Shown here: positions 18,129 to 28,003 of the stretch, piece after piece
Layout: each line of letters begins with the position of its first letter
Numbering within the stretch: the stretch's first letter is position 1
NCBI GenBank assembly: GCA_963744225.1
Contig: CAVUSV010000004.1
Location: 1,054,001-1,118,000, forward strand
Source of the DNA: Bog-473 sp963744225
GTDB lineage: Bacteria; Actinomycetota; Acidimicrobiia; Acidimicrobiales; RAAP-2
DNA length: 64,000 nucleotides
Direction of reading: 5' to 3'
The notes under the pieces: model-generated
What the model was told of the DNA's origin: nothing
The model's database searches: none
What the model saw: only the letters and a program-made list of their open reading frames with translations
Program-made: the position numbers and the translations under genes

Positions 18129-19019
18129 ATGTCTCCGGTGAGACGACTCATGCCGTGGGTCCTGCTCGGACTGGTCGTCGTGGGGGCGGGACTGGGCGCC
18201 GCCCTGGGCGCCGGGAGCGCGCCGGACGTGCCGGGCGTGTCAGGTGTCACGCCGACGAAGTGGGTCGCGAACCTGCTGGCCACCACCGCGGCGTCCGGGT
18301 CGGCACATTTCAGCTACACGCAGGTCTCGGCAAGCCGCAGCCCGGAATTTTCTAATCGGATCGCGGGCAGTGGGGAACTTGACTTTCGATCGGGGAACGT
18401 CACGGCCACAGAGATCGACAACCAGACGCAACTCACGTCAGGGCCATCCGGTCTGTCGCATCCGATGCGGAGCTCTGTTTCCATGAGATTCATCGGGATC
18501 CGAGGGACCGTGTACCAATCGTTCGCTCCGGCCGGGTTCGCCACGCTGTGGGCGAAGATGTCGTGGCACCGCGATGCGCGCCAGGACCTTGGCCTGGCTT
18601 TGGCAGGGAACGCGGCCAGCGCGCTGGAGGAGCTCGGGGGGGCGCAACGGGTCGTCGGTCTACGCGAGGTGGGCGCAACGAACGTCGGGGGTGTGTCGAC
18701 GACGCGCTACGAAATATCGACAGCCCCCGTCTGCGCCCCGGCCCACCGCGCAACGCTGGTCGAGACCCAGGGACCGAGCTCTGTGTGGGTCGACGGCCGC
18801 GGCCGCATGGTGCAGATCACGGGTTCTCTGCGCATTGGCGGGCACCAGCCGGCGGCGCAGCAGGATTTACCGGCGCACGCCTACCCGGTCGCCGTTACCG
18901 CCACCCTCCGCCTCTCGGCCTTCGGCGAGCCGGTACGCATTCATGCCCCGACCATCTTGAAGACGCCGTATTCGTCCTCCGTGGCCATCGCCCTGCGGCT
19001 CAACTGTTCATCGAAATGA
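18129..19019 (+). CDS. Membrane-anchored secreted protein of unknown function
   Basis: 296 residues. It starts MSPVRRLMPWVLLGLVVVGA, a signal peptide or N-terminal anchor, followed by a mostly beta-rich exported domain with repeated antiparallel-type segments (HFSYTQVS, GELDFRSGNVTATEI, VDGRGRMVQITGSLRI). The pattern resembles LppX/LolA-like lipid-binding sheets, but there is no lipobox cysteine at the cleavage region, so it is probably not a lipoprotein. It is divergent from the LmbE operon with a 30-bp gap. I do not recognise a precise family. Confidence 0.65.
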   Translation: MSPVRRLMPWVLLGLVVVGAGLGAALGAGSAPDVPGVSGVTPTKWVANLLATTAASGSAHFSYTQVSASRSPEFSNRIAGSGELDFRSGNVTATEIDNQTQLTSGPSGLSHPMRSSVSMRFIGIRGTVYQSFAPAGFATLWAKMSWHRDARQDLGLALAGNAASALEELGGAQRVVGLREVGATNVGGVSTTRYEISTAPVCAPAHRATLVETQGPSSVWVDGRGRMVQITGSLRIGGHQPAAQQDLPAHAYPVAVTATLRLSAFGEPVRIHAPTILKTPYSSSVAIALRLNCSSK

Positions 19020-19031
19020 AATTCGGTTGGA

Positions 19032-19655
19032 TCAGCTTGGACGGACGGCCAGCACGGCGAGCGCCGGCCCGTGCCGCCCCTCGTGCTCCTCGACGCGCAC
19101 GTCCGTGAACCCGGCCGCCCTGCAGGCGGCCGCGACCTTGCCGGCCTGCTCGTCCGTCAACCCGTGCCAGGCGTGGCCCTTGGCGCCTGGGGTCGAATGG
19201 TGCTCGAGGATGAGCAGACGTCCGTCGGGTCGCAGCACCCGCCGGGCCTCGGCGAGGCCCTGCTCGATGTCGGCCCAGTGGTGCGCCGTTGCCAGCGACC
19301 ACACCACGGACGCCGATGCGTCGGGGAGCGGGAGTGCCTCGGCCGTGCCCCTGGTGTAGGTGATGTCGCGCCGGGAGGCCAGGCGCCCGAGGCGGAGCAT
19401 CGGCGGCGCCGGGTCCACACCGGTGCAGATGGCCCCCCGACGGCGCGCCTCGCGCAACGCCACGCCCGGACCGCAACCGATGTCGAGCACCGCGTCCCCG
19501 GCGGCGACCTGGGTGAGGTCACAAGCCAAGCGGGCCTCCTTCTTCCGACCGAACAGGAAGCTCAGGCCTACGAGGTAGCCCGTGAATCCCTGGAACGGCC
19601 CGTTGCCGACATGATGATGGTGCGCCTCGGTGCTCTCCGCATGGTCCACGACCAC
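19032..19655 (-). CDS. Class I SAM-dependent methyltransferase
   Basis: 207 residues, Methyltransf_11-like. SAM-binding motif I is VLDIGCGPGVALREA (near 57), followed by GVDPAPPML, then EALPLPDASASVVWSLATAHHW and a post-motif RVLRPDGRLLILEHH. The substrate is unknown. It lies 17 bp downstream of an ABC-2 permease on the same strand, so it is probably in that exporter operon, possibly for self-protection or modification of the exported compound. The His cluster near the N terminus (EAHHHHVG) is unusual. Confidence 0.82.
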   Translation of the reverse strand: MVVDHAESTEAHHHHVGNGPFQGFTGYLVGLSFLFGRKKEARLACDLTQVAAGDAVLDIGCGPGVALREARRRGAICTGVDPAPPMLRLGRLASRRDITYTRGTAEALPLPDASASVVWSLATAHHWADIEQGLAEARRVLRPDGRLLILEHHSTPGAKGHAWHGLTDEQAGKVAAACRAAGFTDVRVEEHEGRHGPALAVLAVRPS

Positions 19656-19672
19656 AGCCTGTCAGGCGGACG

Positions 19673-20497
19673 TCAGTTGGCGCCCCGCTTGATGCGGCCC
19701 CGTAGGGCGGCGAAGCAGAGCGACATGCTGATCGCACCGACGATCCCGATGGCGAGCAACGCCTGGCCGAGCTGGGTCCAGTGCCAGCCGGAGGACTGAT
19801 CGACGGAGCGGAGACCGGCCAGGATGTAGGTGACGGGGTTGATGCCGGCGACGGTGTTGAGCCAGCCCGCCAGCTCCTGGCGCGGCACGTAGGCCGTCGT
19901 CAGGAAGAGGAACGGGAAGAACAGCAGGAACGTCGAGTTGACTGCCGCAGGGTTGCCGGTCTTCAGCGCAATGGCGTAGCCGAAGCCGGCGAAAGCCAGG
20001 CTCCACAGCGACGCCACGACGATGAATGCCACGATGCCGAGCGGCCCGCCCTCGAAGCGCACACCGATGATCAGGCCGAGCACAATGATCGGCACCGTGA
20101 GGGCGGCGGCGATCCCGACGTCGGCCGCCATGTGGCCGAGCAGGATGGCGGTCCGTCGGACCGGGGTCAGGAGTAGGCGATCGAAGTACTTGTCCTGGAT
20201 ATCGAGCACCAATGATCCGGCGCGGCTGACGCCGGTGACACCGAGCAGTATCGCCGTGGCCATCTGGAAGGCGTTGTAGTCCAGCCCGGGGACGGTGCCG
20301 GCGAGCTTCTTCAGGGTGGCGATGTTGACCACGAAGAAGAACAGCGCGATGAAGATCGGCGGGATCACGGTGGCGACGTCGCGCGGGACGCCCCGCAGGG
20401 CGCGGCCCGCAATGGAAGTCAAGTCATGAAGGAAGCCCGCCGGTCTCGCTCGAATAGTGAACGGGGCGGTGGGCACCTCAAACGTGGTGGTGGTCAT
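19673..20497 (-). CDS. ABC-2 type permease (DrrB-like), exporter 1
   Basis: 274 residues with six predicted membrane segments. It has the DrrB-family features LVLDIQDKYFDRLLLTPVRR in the second loop and LTTAYVPRQELAGWLNTVAGINPVTY near the C terminus. With the ATPase upstream it forms an efflux transporter for drugs or lipids. Its ATG overlaps the ATPase stop (ATGA), so the two are coupled. Intact. Confidence 0.88.
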   Translation of the reverse strand: MTTTTFEVPTAPFTIRARPAGFLHDLTSIAGRALRGVPRDVATVIPPIFIALFFFVVNIATLKKLAGTVPGLDYNAFQMATAILLGVTGVSRAGSLVLDIQDKYFDRLLLTPVRRTAILLGHMAADVGIAAALTVPIIVLGLIIGVRFEGGPLGIVAFIVVASLWSLAFAGFGYAIALKTGNPAAVNSTFLLFFPFLFLTTAYVPRQELAGWLNTVAGINPVTYILAGLRSVDQSSGWHWTQLGQALLAIGIVGAISMSLCFAALRGRIKRGAN

Positions 20498-21475
20498 ACC
20501 GTTACCCCCTCCTTCTCGGCGTGGTGGTTGCGTTCGATGTGCGAGCCGGTCAGCTCGAGGAACACGTCATCGAGCGTCGGCGTCCGCAGGGTGAGGTCCC
20601 GGACCTGGACCGAGTGCTGCGCCAGGGCAACGGCAACCGGGCTGATCGCCGCCGAGCCGTTGGCGCTGCTGACGACGAGCTCGTTGCCGTGCGCCTCGAC
20701 GCTGAGCACGCCCTCGACCTGCCGGAGCACGGGGAGGACCACGGCAGTGTCGCCGTCGACCCGGGCGATGATCACGTCCGTGCCGATGGCCTGCTTCAGC
20801 TCGGTCGGGGTGCCCTCGGCCACGATGCGGCCGCCGTCGATGATGCCCACCCGGTCGGCGAGCTCGTCGGCCTCCTCCAGGTACTGCGTGGTCAGGAAGA
20901 TCGTCATGCCCAGCTCCCGGTTGAGGCGCCGCACTTCGGCCCAGACAGCGAGACGGCTGACGGGGTCGAGACCCGTCGTCGGCTCGTCGAGGAACAGGAC
21001 GGTCGGGGTTGTGCACGAGCGCGGCGGCGAGGTCGAGGCGGCGCTTCATGCCTCCCGAGTACGTGCCGATGCGCCGGCCCAACGCGTCACCGATGTCGAT
21101 GAGGGTGGCCAGGTCGCCGACGCGCCGGTCGATCTCCTTGCGGGAGAGGCCGTACAGACGACCCTGGAGGCGCAGGAGCTCGATGCCGGTCTGGAGCGGA
21201 TCGAGGGATGCTTCCTGCAGTGCGGCGCCGATGTTGAGACGCACCTTCCCCGGCTCGTCTACGACGTCGTAGCCGGCCACGATGGCCCGACCGCCGGTCG
21301 GCGCCAGCAGCGTGCAGAGCATGTGGACGGTGGTGGACTTCCCGGCCCCGTTGGGACCGAGAAAGCCGTAGATCTCGCCGGGACGGATGTGGAGGTCGAC
21401 GTGGTCGACTGCGACCGCGTCGGCGAACTCCCGCACCAGCCCGTCGGTGGCGATGGCATCAGTGGTGGAGGTCAT
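20494..21475 (-). CDS. ABC transporter ATPase (DrrA-like), exporter 1, one frame change
   Basis: About 327 residues across two frames. The N part has Walker A GPNGAGKSTTVHM, then SYSGG-type signature TYSGGMKRRLDLAAALVHNP. Near 21005 the frame shifts by one base and continues with LFLDEPTTGLDP (Walker B), LTTQYLEEADELADRV and the DrrA C-terminal block TPTLDDVFLELTG. Reading one base fewer in the CCCCG run restores a full DrrA protein, so an indel error is likely. Divergent from padR with a 208-bp gap. Confidence 0.85.
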
Positions 21476-21647
21476 GCGCGGGAACGCACCCAGGGCTCAG
21501 ACTCGAAGCTCGGTGGGTCGGACGGCATAGGTGATGCTCCTTCCAGCTCTCGTGGGACGTACGACAGAGCGTCGAACGGACACGAGCGAATTCGACAACG
21601 TCGTCGGGGATAGAGACGGCGGTCTCCGGAGCGATTCATCGGTACTC

Positions 21648-21685
21648 TTTACAGATTACTCTGACTCGAATACTATGAGTCGTAT
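21648..21685 (+). promoter_or_regulatory. padR promoter with overlapping 4-8-4 operator
   Basis: TTTACA (21648-21653), a 17-bp spacer, and TACTAT (21671-21676) make a near-ideal housekeeping-sigma promoter. The predicted start point falls at or one base before the ATG at 21684. ATAC-N8-GTAT (21670-21685) has the 4-8-4 geometry typical of PadR operators and overlaps both the -10 box and the start codon. Confidence 0.55.
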
Positions 21686-22328
21686 GGCGAGGTGGTGGTC
21701 CCGGTCGAATCCGTTGGCGTTGGCGGTGCTCGTGTGCCTCTACGAGAAGCCGATGCACCCCTACGAGGTGGCCCAAACCCTGCGCCAGCGGGCCAAACAG
21801 GAGAGCGTCCGCCTCAATTACGGCTCCCTGTACGCGGTGGTCGAGGTCCTCGAGAAGAAGGGGTTCATCAAGGCCACCGGCACCGTGCGGGAGGGCAAGC
21901 GGCCAGAGCGCACCGTGTACCAGATCACCGACGACGGGGCGCGGGAGATGGACGACTGGATGACCGAGCTCATCGGCGTCCCGCGCAAGGAGTATCCAGC
22001 CTTCATGGCCGGTCTCTCGTTCCTCCCCTCCCTCGACCCCGACGACGCCCTGGCGGCGCTGCGCTCTCGGGCCGACGCGCTCAAGGTCAAGCTCGCCGGC
22101 ATGCGAGGCGCGATGAAGGAGGTGCGCGCCGCGGGGCTGCCCCGCATCTTCGAGCTGGAGTCGGAGTACGAGGAGCGGCAGCTCGCCGCCGAGTTGAAGT
22201 ACGTCAACGACCTCGTCGACGAGATCTCATCGGGAACGCTGGAGGGTCTCGAGATGTGGCGCGCGTTCCACACGGAAGGCTTCGACCCCGAGGAGGTGCA
22301 CTTCACCTTCGACACGACCACTGAATGA
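21684..22328 (+). CDS. PadR-family transcriptional regulator
   Basis: 214 residues, starting MARWWSRSNPLALAVLVCLY, a standard PadR opening. The winged helix includes MHPYEVAQTLRQRAKQESVRLNYGSLYAVVEVLEKKG and the wing RTVYQITDDGAREMDDW. The C-terminal dimer region (PAFMAGLSFLPSLDPDDALAALRSR) matches the longer PadR subgroup (with a Vir_act_alpha_C domain). It lies between two exporter operons: divergent from exporter 1 and upstream of exporter 2. It likely represses one or both in response to a drug-like ligand. The upstream ATG at 21675 sits inside the -10/operator region, so I prefer 21684. Confidence 0.88.
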   Translation: MARWWSRSNPLALAVLVCLYEKPMHPYEVAQTLRQRAKQESVRLNYGSLYAVVEVLEKKGFIKATGTVREGKRPERTVYQITDDGAREMDDWMTELIGVPRKEYPAFMAGLSFLPSLDPDDALAALRSRADALKVKLAGMRGAMKEVRAAGLPRIFELESEYEERQLAAELKYVNDLVDEISSGTLEGLEMWRAFHTEGFDPEEVHFTFDTTTE

Positions 22329-22330
22329 CC

Positions 22331-22360
22331 CGGGGCCGCGTGTTGCACCACGCGGCCCCG
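22331..22360 (+). terminator. Strong hairpin terminator after padR
   Basis: A perfect 12-bp stem, CGGGGCCGCGTG with CACGCGGCCCCG and loop TTGCAC, begins 3 bp after the padR stop codon. There is no U tract, as is usual in high-GC actinobacteria. It should separate padR from the exporter 2 genes, implying that those have their own promoter in 22361-22468. Confidence 0.75.
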
Positions 22361-22468
22361 AGCACACAACCACGAACCCGACCCACGAGGGGCCGACGCC
22401 CGAGGCAGCACTCAGCAGCGTAGGCGACCTCCTTCGGACGGGCTCGACCGACGAAAGGAGGCGCGCCC

Positions 22469-23434
22469 ATGGACGCGCTCATCGAGGCCGACGGCCTCAG
22501 CAAGAAATTTGGAAAGGTCCAGGCGCTGACCGACCTTTCTCTCACGTTGACGGCAGGCCAACCCGTGGCGATCCTCGGGCCCAACGGCGCCGGCAAGACC
22601 ACGTTCATCCGCATGGTGGCCACGCTGCTGCAGCCCGACCGCGGGTCGCTGCGGGTCGGGGGCCACGACGTCGTGCGCGAACCGATGGCGGTGCGCCGCA
22701 TGATCGGGTTGGCCGGCCAGTCCGCCGCGGTCGAGGAGATGATGACCGGGCGGGAGAACCTGGTGATGGTGGCCCGCCTGTACGGCCAGGGCCGCGCCGG
22801 GGCGGTGGCCTCGGCAGAGCGGATCCTCGACATGATGGAGCTGACCTCCGCGGCGGACCGGCAGGTGCGCACCTATTCGGGCGGCATGCGCCGGCGGCTC
22901 GACCTCGGGGCCAGCCTCGTTGGATCCCCGCGGCTGCTGCTGCTCGACGAGCCGACGACCGGGCTCGACCCGGTGAGTCGCAACGAGGTGTGGGACGGCA
23001 TTCGTGAGATGAGTTGGGGCGGGACTGACATCGTGCTGACGACGCAGTATCTCGATGAGGCCGACCACCTCGCGGGCTCCATCGTCATCATCGACGGGGG
23101 CCGGGTCATCGCCCAGGGCACGCCCGATGCGCTCAAGTCGCGGGTGGGCGCCGACATGGTCGAGTTGCACACCGTCGACGTCCCGACCATGCAGCGTGCC
23201 GCCGGGGTCCTGGCGTCGCTCGGCACGGCCGAGCCGGCCACCGACGTCGCGACGCGGCGGTGCTCCATCGCCGCGCCGGGCGGCTCCAGGTTGCTGCCCA
23301 TCGTGGTGCGTGCGCTGGACGAGGCCGGCGTCCCGGTGGAGGACATCGCGCTGCGCCGGCCCACCCTCGACGAGGTGTTCCTGGCGCTGACCGGGCATGC
23401 AACGACCACGAGTCCGAAGGAGGACGCAGCATGA
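22469..23434 (+). CDS. ABC transporter ATPase (DrrA-like), exporter 2
   Basis: 321 residues, intact. It has Walker A GPNGAGKTTFIRM near 35, signature TYSGGMRRRLDLGASL near 140, Walker B LLLDEPTTGLDP, switch LTTQYLDEADHLA, and the DrrA C-terminal block RRPTLDEVFLALTG. A good ribosome site, GAAAGGAGG, precedes the ATG. It energises drug or lipid export with the permease, whose start overlaps its stop (ATGA). Confidence 0.92.
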   Translation: MDALIEADGLSKKFGKVQALTDLSLTLTAGQPVAILGPNGAGKTTFIRMVATLLQPDRGSLRVGGHDVVREPMAVRRMIGLAGQSAAVEEMMTGRENLVMVARLYGQGRAGAVASAERILDMMELTSAADRQVRTYSGGMRRRLDLGASLVGSPRLLLLDEPTTGLDPVSRNEVWDGIREMSWGGTDIVLTTQYLDEADHLAGSIVIIDGGRVIAQGTPDALKSRVGADMVELHTVDVPTMQRAAGVLASLGTAEPATDVATRRCSIAAPGGSRLLPIVVRALDEAGVPVEDIALRRPTLDEVFLALTGHATTTSPKEDAA

Positions 23435-24282
23435 CCATGGACCTGACCCTCGACCCGCCGCGCCACGCCGGGGGCGGCCGCAGCGGGGGAGTGACGAATA
23501 GCGGTGCCTCGTTCGTGGTCGCCTCGAGCCAGGTGGCCGCCCGGACGCTCAAGAAGTTCGTGCGTTCGCCGGCGCTGCTCATCGCCGGGACGGCGCAGGG
23601 GCTCCTCTTCCTGCTGATCTTCCGCTACGTCTTCGGCGGTGCCATCGCCCACACCGGGAGCCTCAACTACGTGGACTTCCTGGTGCCGGGTTTCGTGGTC
23701 ACCGGCGTCCTGTTCCAGGGCATGAGCGCGGCGAGTGGGGTGGCGGACGACCAGGCGGGCGGCCTCTTCGACCGCTTGCGCTCCCTCCCCATCCGGCTGC
23801 TGTCGATCATCACAGGACGGGTGGGCGCCGACTCGGCGCTCGTCGCCTGGGGCGTCGTCGTCATGACGGCGGTGGGCTTCGCGGTCGGCTTCCGGCTCGG
23901 CGGCTCTGTCGGCGGCGCGCTGGCCGCGCTGGGTCTGACCATCCTCTACGGCTTCGCGTTCGTGTGGATGTTCATCTTCATGGGCCTGGCGGCCGGGAGC
24001 CCGCAGGCGGCGCAGAGCCTCTCGTTCCTCGTCTTCCCGCTGAGCTTCGTCTCCTCGGCCTACGTGCCGGTGTCGACGATGCCGGGCTGGATGCAGGCGT
24101 TCGCGACGAACCAGCCCATGACGCAAATGATCAACACGGTGCGGCTGTTGACGGGTGGGCCGGCGGCGCAACAGCTGCTCGGGCACTCGGTCTCGTACTA
24201 CCTGGTGCCCTCGTTGCTGTGGACGGCGGGGTTGATCTTGGTCTTCGCACCGCTGGCGACGTGGAAGCTGCGGACGTCCTGA
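23431..24282 (+). CDS. ABC-2 type permease (DrrB-like), exporter 2
   Basis: 283 residues, intact, six membrane segments. It has FRYVFGGAIAHTGSLNYVDFLVPG, GLFDRLRSLPIRLLSIITGR and SSAYVPVSTMPGWMQAFATNQPM. I chose the ATG at 23431 (MTMDLTLDPPRHAG), which overlaps the ATPase stop, over an earlier in-frame ATG inside the ATPase gene. It pairs with the upstream ATPase as a drug-type exporter. Confidence 0.9.
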   Translation: MTMDLTLDPPRHAGGGRSGGVTNSGASFVVASSQVAARTLKKFVRSPALLIAGTAQGLLFLLIFRYVFGGAIAHTGSLNYVDFLVPGFVVTGVLFQGMSAASGVADDQAGGLFDRLRSLPIRLLSIITGRVGADSALVAWGVVVMTAVGFAVGFRLGGSVGGALAALGLTILYGFAFVWMFIFMGLAAGSPQAAQSLSFLVFPLSFVSSAYVPVSTMPGWMQAFATNQPMTQMINTVRLLTGGPAAQQLLGHSVSYYLVPSLLWTAGLILVFAPLATWKLRTS

Positions 24283-24297
24283 GCAACGTGGCGGGAC

Positions 24298-25807
24298 TCA
24301 GCGGCGGCCGTGGCCTTCGTCCCTGGGCTCGTCGATGTGCAGGACCGCATTGACGGCTTTGCGGAGGCGCTCTTGGGCGTCGATCATCCAGTCGATGTAG
24401 AAGGCGTAGTCCTCGACCGTGGTGACCTCCCCCTCGCTGTAGTCGGCGATGCGGTAGGCGCCCCGGTCGGGCAGACGCTCCCACGACAGCGTTCCGCCGT
24501 AGATGGACTCCGTGAGGTCCTGTTGCGACAGGAGGACCTCGAACTGCGCGGCGCTCGCCTCGGGCGATCCCAGGTCGACGTAGAAGTCCGAGCGCAGCCG
24601 GCCGCCGGCGGCGAAGGCGAGCCCGTAGTGGGTTCCCTCGACGGGGGACGGCAACGTGATGAAGTTCTGCGCGGGCAGGGTGGACATCTGGGACCAGTGG
24701 GCGTGCTTGTGGCGCATCTTGTCGAGCCAGCGTGACCAGTACTCGCGATAGAGCGCTCCCTTGCCGCCGCTCAGCGGGCCGGCGAGCTCGACGAGGGTCC
24801 ATCCGGTGGGATCGCGCCACCACTGGGTGCCGAACCAGTCTCGGCTGACGCCGGTGGCCTGCTCGACGATATGGCGCACGAGACCGGCCGGCGTATAGGC
24901 CGCCTTGTCGACGTCCCAGACCAACTGGGCAATGAGGTTGTTCTGCCAGTGGGCGGCGCGGCGGGCGGGGTCGGCATTGAGCCACTCCTCGAGCTGACTA
25001 CGTATGTCGAACGCGAGGTCGCTGCGTGGGCTCAGGGTGAAGATCGTCCCGTCCGCGACAGTCTCGGACGTGACGAGGCGCTGGACCGTGCTGGCGTCCT
25101 GGACGCGTCGCCGTGCGTCCGCCATCTCCTGGGCCAGCTGGCGCTCGGGGCTGATGGTGAACTCCTCGACCTCGCGCCGTGGGTAGATCTGGCTGACGCT
25201 GATCATCGGGTTGTTGCCCCGGCCGGAGTCGGCGTGGGCGTAGGACCGGAAGGCAGTGATCTGGACGAGGGAGATATCGAGGCCCATCTCGGTGAGCCAG
25301 ACGACGCTGGCGGTGGCGACCGGTGAGAAGTCCCGGGCGAGAAGCACGATGCGGGGGCGACGCAGTGATTCCCGCGAGAGGTCGAGCGCGTGGGCCTGGA
25401 GGTCGGCCAGCGCCTCGTCTGGAGTGACGGGAACCTGGCGCCGGGAGAGGAAGCGGGCGTAGTGGTCGGCCAGCGTCTCGGGGAGGATGCGGCTGGCCAT
25501 GGCGGCGTACTTGATGGCGAGGACTTCGACGTCGGGGGTCCGGTTGCTCTTGAATTCGGCGACGACGAGGCGGCCGTCGGCTCCCAGTCCGAGCACGGTG
25601 ATCCGGCCCCGGCCCGTCGTGGTGGCTCCCGGTAGCCCGTCGAACTCGAAGGTGATGACCTTGACGGCTTCCCCGAGGAGGGCGGGGTTGGAGAGGACCC
25701 ACTCCTGGAGATCGGCGCGCTCCTCGAGGCCCGCGTCTTCGAGCGAGATCAATCTGGGCCGGCGTCGCCACCGACCCGGCAACGGTAAACAGCATCTCTT
25801 CGGCCAT
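24298..25807 (-). CDS. PD-(D/E)XK-like / DUF4268 protein, one N-terminal frame change
   Basis: About 500 residues. Starting MAEEMLFTVAGSVATPAQ at 25807, the frame shifts near 25755 and continues LISLEDAGLEERADLQEWV. An endonuclease-like region has EFDGLPG, then LVVAEFKSNRTPDVEVLAIKYAAM, which fits a D-(E)xK active site. The C-terminal half ends with YIDWMIDAQERLRKAVNAVL, the DUF4268 pattern. Such proteins are thought to be nucleases in stress or defence, but the role is unproven. It is solitary here, convergent with exporter 2. Confidence 0.7.
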
Positions 25808-26078
25808 GTGCCCTCGTCAGGGTACGACGGAGGTCCTTCGTGTCGCACCTGCCGGAAGTCACAGAAAGTCTCAACGGATCCCCAAAATCCGGTGGCTACA
25901 CGACGGATCATCCGCGTTTGATGGTCGCTGGGCCTCGTTTCGTTGCAGACGGATTGCTACTTGGTTGCGGACGGTTGGGCGGTGGCTCGACGGGGAGAGC
26001 GATCACGGACGCGGACGGCCTTCACCCTGTTCGTCTGGTCGAGCGCCCCGCAGGACGTTGCAAGCCCGGAAAATGGGG

Positions 26079-27556
26079 TCAGATCGGCGCGCCGGGTGCC
26101 ACCAAGGGCCACGGTCGCTCGAGCTCGACGATGCGCGCCAGATCGAGGAGCAACTGCTCGGCGTTCCGGCGGCCGATGATCTGCATGGAGACGGGGAGGC
26201 CGTCGACTTGTCCGGCGGGAATGGCGACGGCCGGGTGCCCGGTCGTGTTGGCGGGAATGGTCAAGGCGCCATTGTTTCCCACCGCGGCTTCGAACCCGTG
26301 CTCTGCAATCAGGTCCACCCCGTCGATCGTGGTCGGCATCGGACCCTGTGCACCAAAGGCCACGTCGGGATTCGTCGCACAGACGATGAAGTCCACCTGT
26401 TCGAAGATCTGCGCCATCTGCACGATGACCTGCCGGCGGAACGCCTCAATGTTCTTCGCTGTCTCGAGGTTGTAGTGGTTGGTGGCGATGTTGGCCGCCA
26501 GCATGATCTCGGGCGTAAGCTCCGACTCGCAGGCGGGGTAGAGATCACCGAGACCGACCAGCAAGCTGGCGGTCCCGGCGAGGGCCCACTCCAATCCGCC
26601 CCGTGGAGCGCGATCGGCACATCGACTCGCCCCAAGCCGGCGTCCTTGATCAGCAGGTCTGCCGCCTCGTTGACCTTCTCTCCAACCGCAGAGGCGACGA
26701 TCGCCGCGCCGAGGTCGACCGACACGGCGACCCGCATCCCCCGCACGTCCTGCTGCCCGAGCCCGGCCTCCCACCCACCGACCCGGGGCAGCGAGAAGGG
26801 GTCGTACTCGTCGGCGCCGTTGCATGTGTCGAACCAGCGCGCCGTGTCTCGCACCGAGCGCGAGACGCACCCGAGGACGGCGGTGAGCGGCTCGATCTCG
26901 GTCTTCGGGCCCTTCGGGATGCGCCCGAACGTCGACTTGAGACCGAAGAGTCCGGTGAATCCGGCCGGGATCCGGATGGAGCCGCCGCCATCGCCACCGG
27001 TGCACAGCGGGAGCAGCCCGCCGGACACCGACGCCGCCGAGCCCCCGGAAGAACCGCCTGGCGTGCGCTCGAGGTCGTAAGGGTTCGACGTCGCCCCGTG
27101 CAGGCGGGTGTAGGTGCAGTTGATCCCCCCGAACTCCGACGCTGTCGTTTGGCCGACGAGGACGGCTCCGGCTTCGCGCAGCCGGGCCGTCATCGTGCCG
27201 TCGTAGTCCGAGATCCGGTCCTTGAAGACCAGCGACGCTTCGGTCTGCGGCCAACCCTTCACCGGGTCGAGCTCCTTCACCCCGATCGGCACGCCGCCGA
27301 AGGGCAGGTTCACGTCGGCGTTCGCCGCCGCTTCCTGCGCTGGCTCCTCGTCGACAAAGCACACAGCGTTGAGCTTCGACGCTTCGATCGCCGCCAGCGA
27401 TCCCTCGAGCGCCTCCCTCGGCGAGATCGTCCCTGCTCGGAAGGCGTCGACGAGGGAGCAGGCGTCTCCTAACCATGGTTGTCCCGGCACAGAGTGGAGG
27501 CTACCGGTGTGTCGGCACAGCCTGCTCGCCGCCGTGAGCAGCGAATCGGGAGTCAT
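26079..27556 (-). CDS. Amidase (amidase-signature family), one frame change
   Basis: About 480 residues. The catalytic Ser-Ser-Lys triad is visible: Lys in GVPIGVKEL, the Gly/Ser block TPGGSSGGSAASVSGG, and GGDGGGSIRIPAGFTG. Near 26600 the frame changes and continues ALAGTASLLVGLGDLYPA, then PVSMQIIGRRNAEQLLLDLA to 26079. It hydrolyses an amide (substrate unknown). The start is uncertain: the open frame begins at 27556, but GTG at 27490 would give the more usual N terminus. The 271-bp gap upstream of the DUF4268 gene (25808-26078) holds nothing I can identify. Confidence 0.82.
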
Positions 27557-27635
27557 GCGAGAGTTGGGGTGATGTCAAGGGCGCGGCTGGGCAGATAACT
27601 GAAGTCCTGTCTCTGAGGCAGAGGAAGGGAGAACC

Positions 27636-27935
27636 ATGACTGACGTACACGAAACCCATGAGCACCACGACCATGTCCACGGCGAAGGATGCGGCCATGT
27701 CGCTGTCGTCCATGGCGACCACACCCACTACCTGCACGACGGGCACGCGCATCATCCCCACGACGGTCACTGGGATGAGTGCAGCGACAACGAGATCCAC
27801 GTGTCCCACGACGATCATGACCACGTCCACGGGGAGGGGTGTGGCCACGAGGCGGTCGCCCACGGAGACCACACCGACTATGTCCACGATGGCCACCGCC
27901 ACGCAGCTCACGAGGGTCATTACGACGAGCACTGA
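27636..27935 (+). CDS. His-rich tandem-repeat metal-binding protein
   Basis: 99 residues with about a quarter histidine. Two copies of a 40-residue unit follow each other: HDHVHGEGCGH, then HGDHT-Y-HDGH, then H--H-GH-DE, at about 11-48 and 60-98. Each copy has one Cys in GEGCGH. There is no signal peptide, so it is a cytoplasmic Zn/Ni/Cu buffer or chaperone. The ATG has GAGAACC upstream after GAAGGGAG. Similar small proteins occur beside zinc-uptake genes in actinobacteria; none is adjacent here, though the CDF and NRAMP genes are 20 kb away. Confidence 0.75.
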   Translation: MTDVHETHEHHDHVHGEGCGHVAVVHGDHTHYLHDGHAHHPHDGHWDECSDNEIHVSHDDHDHVHGEGCGHEAVAHGDHTDYVHDGHRHAAHEGHYDEH

Positions 27936-28003
27936 CAAACGCTGACGCCGGTCGCCGGGTCCCGTTCGTCGGCGTCGTCAACCGGTCCGATTACTCGGCG
28001 CGT

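Noticed and set aside
21531..21683. Longer PadR start at 21531
   Set aside because: The added 51 residues are translated promoter sequence; a clear promoter and the family's usual N terminus place the start at 21684.
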